Assembly (NCBI RefSeq): GCF_001424165.1
Contig: NZ_LMOJ01000005.1
Coordinates: 1-44,347, forward strand
DNA length: 44,347 bases
Reading direction: 5' to 3'
DNA from: Massilia sp. Leaf139
GTDB lineage: Bacteria; Pseudomonadota; Gammaproteobacteria; Burkholderiales; Burkholderiaceae_D
Position numbers and translations under genes: made by a program. Shown here piece by piece: positions 32,901-41,900 of the stretch. The notes under the pieces are model-generated. The model did not search any database. It was not told the DNA's origin and worked only from the letters and a program-made list of their open reading frames with translations. Every line of letters begins with the position of its first letter. Positions within the stretch are counted from its first letter, which is position 1.

Positions 32901-35900
32901 GCGCGAGAGCGAAATCGCGTCCACCGTCAAGGTGCCGGGCGCGCAGGGTGCGGTCATCGTCGCCATCGAGGTCGGCGCGGCGGATGCCGCCGTCGAGGTG
33001 ACGGGTGCGACCGTGATCGGCACGGCCATGAACGGCTCGGTCAAGACCATCCTGGTACGGGTTTCCGAGGCCGGCCTCAAGCTGATCCGCGTAAGCGGCA
33101 GCGGCGCCGCTTCGGTGCGCGTGACGGTGGCCGGTGACCTCAACCGCGACGGCGCGGTCGATGGCGCCGACTCGGCGGCCTGGGAGCAGAGCCGGGCGCT
33201 GGCGGAGGCAAGCGGTGACCTCAACGGTGACGGCGCCGTGGATCAGACCGATCGCCAGGTGCTGTATGCCAACTACGGCTGGCGCGCCAACCAGGCGCCG
33301 CTGGCGGTTGCGGGCGCGGCGGCGGCCAAGACCCATACCGACCTTGCACGTAAGCTTGGGCTGGAGTCGGTGGCGATCGACATTGAAGGCGACCAGGTAT
33401 TCTGGCGCCTGCTCGAGAGCGAACACGGCACTGCTCGGCTGAGCCCGGATGGCGCTTCGCTCTGGTTCACGCCCGAGGCCGGATTCAGCGGCCAGGCGCG
33501 GGTGCGCCTGCAGGCCGACGACGGCTACGCCAGCGCCGCGCCGATCGACATCCTGATCAACGTCAGCGGCGCCAAGCTGATCAGCCTGCGCATGGAGCGC
33601 TTTGCACTGCTGGCACCGGGCAGCACCGCGGTGATGACCGTCATCGGCGATTTCGAGGACGAGACCGGGGTGCTGCTGAGCGGCGACTTTGTCCAGTTCG
33701 CGTCGACCAATCCAGGCGTCGTCCAGGTGGGCGACGGCGGCACCGTACGCGGGCTGGTCGCAGGCACCGCCATCGTGAGCTACCGCGCACGCGGCATCGA
33801 AGGCGTCAATGCGTTCACGGTGGGTACGCTCGAAGACCGTCCGCTGCTCGATGCCAACGGCTTCGAAGTCGACGTGTACCCGCGTGCGATCATCCTGCCG
33901 ACAGCGGGACAACGGCAGTTGAAAGTCACACTGCCGGATCGCACCAACATCTCGGCGGCGGCACAGGGCACGCGTTACTTCGTCAGCGATTCCTCCATTG
34001 CCGAAGTCAGCGCCGATGGCCTGATCCTGGCGAAGGCTGCCGGCACGGTCGTCATCAGCGTGATTAACGGCGGCATGCAGCACGAGATCGTGCTGCGCGT
34101 GCAGGAACCCGAACTGGGCGCTGCGACCGTGCGCGACAAGGCCGGCGCGATCGCGCAGGACGCCGACGGCAACGTGCTGATGGTGCCGCCTGGCGCGCTG
34201 CCGGCCGGCACCGTCGTGTCGGTCAGCACCCGTGCGTTCGACGAGCTGGGAATGCCTTTGCCGGCGCCTGCGCTGCTGGACGCCCTGGGCGCTTTCCGGA
34301 TCGATCTCGGCGGCGCCGAATCGGCACTGCCGCTGCAACTGGCGATCCAGGTCAATGGCCCGCTCGACCCGGCGACGGGACAGCCGCAGCCGCTGGCCGC
34401 CGGCACCGAGGTCATGTTCTGGCGCAAAGGCACGATCCAGGATGTCGACGGCAGTCTGCACGATACCTGGTGGCTGGTCGATAACGGCTTCATCGGCAGC
34501 GATGGCGTCGCCCGTACCGCGAGCCCGCCTTACACCGGCGTGCAGGGCGGCGGCGGCGATTTCGTCGTGACGAGAATCGCCGGCGACAGCAACCCGAACA
34601 CCGGCGAGGTGAAAATCGCCGGCGCCGCCGTCAATTTCAATGCCATTTGGGTGCAGATGGGCTTGATGGCGATTTCGCCGATGACCAGCATGGCGGGCAG
34701 CGCGCTGGGCTTGCTCAGCACCATGCCGTATGCGGTCAGTGCCATCCAGTACACGCTGGAAGGCGCGTTCAAGAAAGAGATTCCCGCATCGGCATTCGAA
34801 CTGGCCAACATCACGACGACCTTCCCGCAAGTGGCGCCGAGCCGGCTTGCGACGCCGGTCATCACGGGCACGAACTACAACCCCGCAACCCGGGTGCTCA
34901 AGGTCACGGGCGTCGATTTCATCCCGCAAGGGCAGGCACCCGGCAATTTCGATCTGAAGCTGTGGCTGGTTCCGCGCGGCGAGCAGTTGCATCGCCCAGG
35001 CCTGGCGGGGACGGCGCCGGAGCGTGGTCTCGTCTGGCAAGGTTTCGAGACCACCGTGATTTCGGCCACCGAGCTGGAAATCACCTTGCCGGAAGGCGTG
35101 GCGCTGTCGATGCACAGCATCTATGTCGAACGCAAGGCCAATTTCGCGGTCGAGGGCAAGAAGGCGGGCAGCATCGCGGTCGACAGCGTTCCGGTGCAGT
35201 CATGGACGCTGGGTACGAACAATGTGCTGATCACCACGGCGGCGCAGATCGGGGTGTATCGCACCGACGCCACCGGTAACCAGGTGCTGATCCGACAGAT
35301 CACCAAGGACGAAAAAGGCCATCCGATCGATTTCCACGGCCGCTACACCGAACAGATCGTGTTTTCCGGAGACGGCACGCTCGCCTTCGTCGCGGGAACG
35401 GGGAACAAGATTTTTGTGGTCGACATGCAGACCCTTGACATCGTGCACACGATGGTGCTGGAGGGCGCCACGTCCTCCACGGCCTTGCGCAGCCTGGCCG
35501 TCTCCGACGGCTGGCTGTACGCGGTCGAGGGCGACCGCTACGCCGCCAGCGGCGGCCGGCTCCTGCGCATCAATATCGACGCGCTTGCAAGCCGGTTCCT
35601 GGAGCAGTGGCAGACCGTCAAGTTCGCTGGAACCGCGCCTTACGGCTTCCAGGACATGGCGATCAACAATGGCTCGTACCTGGCGCTTACCGCACCGCTC
35701 GGCGCGGATTCTCTATACAAGCAGGGGGCGACCGCGCCGGCCGGGAACGTCTATATCCTCGACCTGGGCAAGATCGACCGGGACGGGAAATACCTCGGCA
35801 CCGTGGTCACGGTCGATGCGAACAAGATGGGCGGCAAGGGTCGCTTCGCCAGCTTCATCACGAGCGGTGAGAACAATGGCGAATTCCTGTTGTCGGCCTC

Positions 35901-38900
35901 GCAGAACTACGATGCCGGCCTGGTCGGCATCAAGGCCGGCGTCGACACCCGCGGCAACCTCGACGGCAAGGTCAGCACCACGACCCTGACGCTGACGCCG
36001 ACACTGTCGAATTCGTCCTGGTGGAAAGGTAAATTCCAGCAAGATATCCAGCGCGCGCAGGGCACGGTGCTCGTCGAATACGACGGCAAGCAATACGCGC
36101 TGGTGGCCGACTACAACTTCGAGTTCAACGATCCGCATCACGGCTCCCTCGATAGCGTGGGCAAGCAAATCGGCGGCAAGATCGGCGTGATCGAAGACCC
36201 GTTCGGCAATCCGGTCTATCTGGGCGCCACTACCCCGATCGTCGGCGGCGCGGTCGACCACTTGACGCTGGGCGCCGACGGCAAGCTGTATGCCGACGTG
36301 CTGATGTATAACGATCCGTTCCAAAGCGACCGCATATTCACCTCGCTCTTCGTCTGGAACACCGCCGGCCTCATCCAGTCCGCGCTCGATGCACGAAAGG
36401 ATGGGCAGAAAACGTCGACGCCGATCGACCGCTTCGCGGGCGAGCTGGGCGTCGCGGGACAACGCACGCCGGCGATCTCGCAGCGTTACGATCAGCGTGG
36501 CGACGGCCAGAACTTCGGCTGGACCTACGGTATCGGGGCGTATGCCGTTCCCGGCCGCTTCGCGCAGGTCGGCAAGGTGCAAATCGTCTACCCGCCACGG
36601 GAAGCCAAGGATGGCGAGAACATTTACAAGGACATGTTCAGCATCACCGACAAGCAGATCGCGCAGCAAAAGGAAGACGGCACCTATTCGGCCTTCGAGC
36701 ACCTGTCGAAGAGCCTCTTCTACAACGGCTGGAACTTCTTCACGCTGGGCTTCCTGGACAAGCAGTCCGAACGCTATAACCAGTTCGCCGACGGCAAGAT
36801 CAGCACCACCAGCTATTACACGGCGAGCGCGGTCGACGGTGTGGCATCGATCGCCAGCATTGCCGTGGGCGGGCGGATTGCGAGCGGCGCCGCTTCGCGC
36901 GTGGGCCCCGGCATGTGGGGCGCCGTGGCCGACGGTGCGGCGGAAGCCGGGCTGACCACCATCATCATGAAAGAAGGCGAGATCATCAGTTATCAGATCA
37001 CCGATCCCGGCAAGCTGGGCAGCGATTACTACAAGGCGGCCATGACGGAATTGACGGTGGCCACGGCACTCGGCGCCGGGATTCCGCTGATTGGCGGCCT
37101 CATGAGCGGTCAGGGGCGCAACGCCGCCAAGGTGATCTGGAACAGCCCGAACACGCTCAACCCGACGCGATTCAGGATCGTGCAGCCGATCGCCCAGTCG
37201 TCGCCGCTGCTTGGTTCGCTGGCCGATACCAGCGGCAGCATCCTGAATCATGCCAGCGGTTCGCTTGTGACCCCGGGACTGAAACGGATCGCACTGCCGA
37301 AGACCGCCTCCCTGACGGATGCGGAAGCGCTTGCATGGCAGCGCGCGCTGGCGAGCGAACTGCCAGGAATGCTCAACAGCCAGGCTTCTCTGCGGGAGCA
37401 GGCTGCGCAGGCGGTACGTCTCAAGAACGACTTGGTACTTAGCGCGCGCAACGCGATGGACGATGCGAACGCGGCAGCCCAGCTGAGCATCAGCAGGCCG
37501 ACGCGCACCTACGAAGAGATGCTGGCTGCGCGTTCGGGCGATTATGCCGGCGACGCCCTGTACAAGCGCGTGATCCAGGACGCGCAGGACGAGCTCGCGG
37601 GGAAATACGACATTACCGACTTGCTCAATCAGGAAGGCTTCTGCTTTGCCGCCGGCACCCTGGTGCACGCCAAGGACGGCCTGGTGCCGATCGAGCAAAT
37701 CAACACCGGCGACTGGATCCTGTCGCAGCCGGAAGCGACCGGCGAGCGGGCGCTCAAGCGCGTCGTGCGTACCGTCCAGTTCGAAAGCAAGGCCGTCTTC
37801 CGGGTGCGCTGTACCTCCCTGGCCAACCAGCCGGCGCGCAAAGAGACGCTGGTCGTCACCGGCAACCACCCGTTCTTCGTGCATGGCTACGACGTCGCCG
37901 ACATCTTCGGCGATCCGGAAACCTATGCCGGCATGCCGACCGGCTGGGTGCGGGCCGACTGGCTGCAATATGGCGCAATTGTCGAACTGGCAAGCGGCGA
38001 GCGCATGCGCATTTCGATGGTCGATCCGATCTGGCGCACCAAGACCGACGGCGTCGGCTTCATCGCGCCGCGCGACCAGGAGATGGGCGACCTCATCGAC
38101 ATGCGTGACGGCAGGATCGAACAGACGTTCGGTGCGGGCATCACGGCCGATTTCCTTGGCGTCGAAGACTTCAACTGGCGCTACGAGGACGAAGAGACGG
38201 CCGACAAGTGGGCCTACAAAACGGCGGTCTACAACTTTGAGGTCGAGGACTTCCACACCTATTACGTCGGCGAAGCAGGGATCTGGGTACACAACACCAA
38301 CTGCTTCGAGAATGCGTTCAAGCCATTCAAGCGCGACGGCAAATTGACCTCGCCCGACATCGAGGTCTATGCCACCGACTCGGACGTTGCCGCCATGACG
38401 GCGAAGTTGACGCAACCAAAGGGCATGTTGCTGGTCATCGAGCAAATCTCGAACAAGTTCCTCCCGTGGGTGAAGTACCAGCACGGCGTCGAGGGCGGCC
38501 TGGCCGCCAAGGACGGGTCGTTCTTCCTGGCCCGCACCTTGTTGTTCAAGAATCCAAAGACCGGCGGTGCCGACCACATCCGCCTGGGCGATGGCGCAGC
38601 CTATATCCGCGGCACCGATGGTTCCAAAGTCCTGTCGAAAACGACCATCGATGCGAAGTCATGGCATGCCTATCGAGGATTGACTGGTGATGACGAAGCC
38701 AAGGCGGCGGCCCAGGCGACCATCCTCGACTCGCTGGGCCGCACGAGCGCCGCGCTCAGGCAGAACCCGGGCTTCAGCCATGTACTCGAGTTCGAAAACG
38801 AAGCGACCATGAAGGCGGTCATCGAATTCCTGCAGAACGAGGGATTGAACGACCCACGGGTCACTTCGGTCTTCGGTAAGGACTGGCTGTCGAAGGACAT

Positions 38901-41900
38901 CTTCTTTACCATTGGTTCCAAGACAGCGGATGATTCGAGGCGCGTGCTGTCCGAAAACTTGTTGGGGTTTGAGAAGAAGCTGGATGCCGACGGCAATATC
39001 GCGGCATTGGATCTCATTCCGGTTCGCAAGAGCGACATTCTGGTACCGATGGACAAAGGTGCCAGCGTCATCGATTCCATCAAAAAGTTCTTCGGCAGCA
39101 GCGAACCAAACCTGCAGCAGGTCGAGAACGAGGGCCCTGGCGTCCCCGGTGCTGCCCTGACGGCCGATGCGGTGGAAGCCCTGTTTGCCCAGGCCAAGCA
39201 GTTCTGGATCGACCATGGTGCCCTGGCGAGCGTGCTCGCTCAAGCAAGCTGGAGCATCGGCGAACTGGCGGGCACCGCGGTGGCGCAAACGCAGGGCGGG
39301 AACATCGCCCTGTCGGCCGATGCTGGCGGCTGGGGCTGGTTCATGGACAGGACGCCTGATTTGAACGAAGAGTTCGAGCAGTCCGGTACATCGCTGGAGT
39401 ACCTCGCCAAGGCGGGCGGCGAAGCGGCCGGCAAGATCGACCTGCTCGGCGTGCTGATCCACGAACTCGGCCATGTGCTGGGACTCGAGCACTCGGATCA
39501 CGCGGCCGATGCCATGGCCGCCACCGTCACGCCGGGGCAGCGCCGCTTGCCTGCTGTCGGGGCTGGGGAAATGACCTATGGTTTCGGCAGCGTCGTCACC
39601 TCGGGCGGATCGGCAGCCACGCCGGGCGCCACCGCGGCGGATCGCCAGGTTGCCGGCAATGCGGTGCTGACCAATGCCGATTTCAGCAAGGCCGACGGAT
39701 GGCTGACCCGCGGCGCCGTTACCTTCGCGGATGGCGCGGCAACCTTGTCCGAATCGACGGCGTATCAAACCCGATTGAACCAGACCTTCCTCCTGGGCGA
39801 GCACGACCGCTTCCTGAGCTTCACCCTGGACGGCATCGCCCTGGACGACCAGGCAGGCCCGGACGATGCTTTCGAGGTCGCCCTGCTGGATGCGGCGACC
39901 GGCCGGTCGCTGTTCGGCGGCACCGGATTGAGCCGCAACGATGCGAGCCTCAACCTGCAGACGAACGGAGACGAGTTCAAGGCACAGGGCATTACCCGCG
40001 TCCTGAACGCGGACGGCAGCCGCACTTACCTGGTCGACCTGTCGCATGTCGCCGCCGGCACCGCCGTCACCCTGTCCTTCGACTTGATCGGCTTCGGCAA
40101 CACGGCGGCCACCACCGGCAGCCAGGTCACTGTGCGCGACCTGCGCCTGGGCGTGCCGCAGCCGATGGACGACGTCGTCTCCACGGACGAGGACACGCCA
40201 GCGGTCATCGACGCCCTGGCCAACGACCTCGACGCGCGCCAGCCCGGCTTCGTTCCGGTGATCGTCGACGGCCCGGCCCATGGCCAGGTGACGGTGAACG
40301 CCGACGGCAGCTTCAGCTTCGTGCCGCAGGCCGACTGGTTCGGCGAGGACAGCTTCACCTATCGACTCAGCGACGGCCGCGTCGAATCAAGCCTGGCGAC
40401 CGTGCGCCTGACGGTCAATCCGGTGAACGATGCGCCGGTGACCCAGGCCGATACCGGCAGCGCGCAGGAAGACGGGCTGGACGTCGTGTTCGAAGCCGAC
40501 ACCCTGCTAGGCAACGACAGCGATGCCGATGCGGACGACACCCGCGTCATCGTCGCGGTCGGCGCCTCGGCGGCCGGCGCGCAGGTGGCGCTGGTCGACG
40601 GCCGCATCGTCTACTCGGTCGGCAATCTGTTCCAGCACCTGGCCGCCGGTCAGGAAGCGCTCGACACCTTCACCTACACCATCGCCGATGGCGCCGGCGC
40701 GACCAGCACCGCCACCGTCACGATGCGCATAGCGGGCGCGAACGACGGGCCGCGGGTCGTGGCCGACATGGCCGCGGTGGAAGAAGACGGCGTCACGGTC
40801 GCCGGCGGCAATCTGCTGGCGAACGACAGCGATGCCGACGCCGGCACTGTCCTGGCGGTCGCCGCGCCTGGCGAGTATGTCGGCCAGTTCGGCACGCTGG
40901 CAATGAGCGCCGACGGCAGCTATGTCTACACGCTGGCCAGGGATTCGGTCGCCGTGCAGGCACTGCGCTCGGGTGAAGTCGTCAGCGAGGTGTTCGGCTA
41001 CTTGGTCACCGACGGCATCGCCAATACGCCGTCGAGCCTGACGATTGCGATCCGCGGCGCCAACGACGGCCCGCAGGCGCAGGCCGACAGTGCCGCCGCG
41101 GTCGAAGACGGCGCGGCCCTGGTGCTCGATGGCGCCGCGCTGCTGGCCAACGATACCGATGCGGACGCCGGCGACAGCAAGGAGATCGTCAGTGTCGGCA
41201 ATTCGGCCCATGGCGTGCAGGTGCGCCTGGTCGACGGCAAGGTCGTCTACGATATGGGTGGCCAGTTCCAGCAGCTGGCCGCGGGCGAGCAGCTGGTCGA
41301 CAGTTTTGAATATGTGATGCGCGACGCGGCAGGCGCAACCAGCACCGCACGCGTGACGGTGACGGTCACCGGCAGCAACGATGCGCCGCAGGCGAGTGCG
41401 TCGACGGTCAGCGGCAGCGAAGACACGCCTTACTTCTTCGCCTGGAGCGACTTCCGCGCAAGCGACGCCGACACCAGCGACGCACTCGCGCTGGTGATCG
41501 CTGCCCTGCCGGCCGAGGGCCAGCTGCAGCGCTTCACCGGCAGCAGCTGGACGGCGATGGCGGCCGGGCAGAGCATCGCCCGCGCCGACATCGAGGCCGG
41601 CCGCCTGCGCTTCGTCCCGGCGGCGAATGGTTCGGGTTCGCTCGCCTATGCCGGCATCGGTATCGGCAACCGCAAGCAGCACTATGCGCAGTTCGGCTAC
41701 CAGGTCAGCGACGGCCTGCTGCGCAGTGCAGCGACCACGATGACGATCGATATCGTGCCGGTGGCCGATGCGCCGATCGTGCAGATCGGTGCGGCGGACG
41801 ACGGATGCGGTGGCGTGTCCGAGCTGTTCCGCACCAGTTGGGAGAGTGTGCCGAACCGGAATCCGGTCTTCGCCCTGGTCAAGGCCAGCCAGCTCGAGGG

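Noticed and set aside
37642..38304. Classical splicing intein with homing endonuclease
   Set aside because: The domain is only ~218 residues, no LAGLIDADG or HNH motif is visible, and it sits between toxin-like and adhesin modules rather than in a conserved enzyme. A pretoxin-type Hint fits better, though splicing is not fully excluded.
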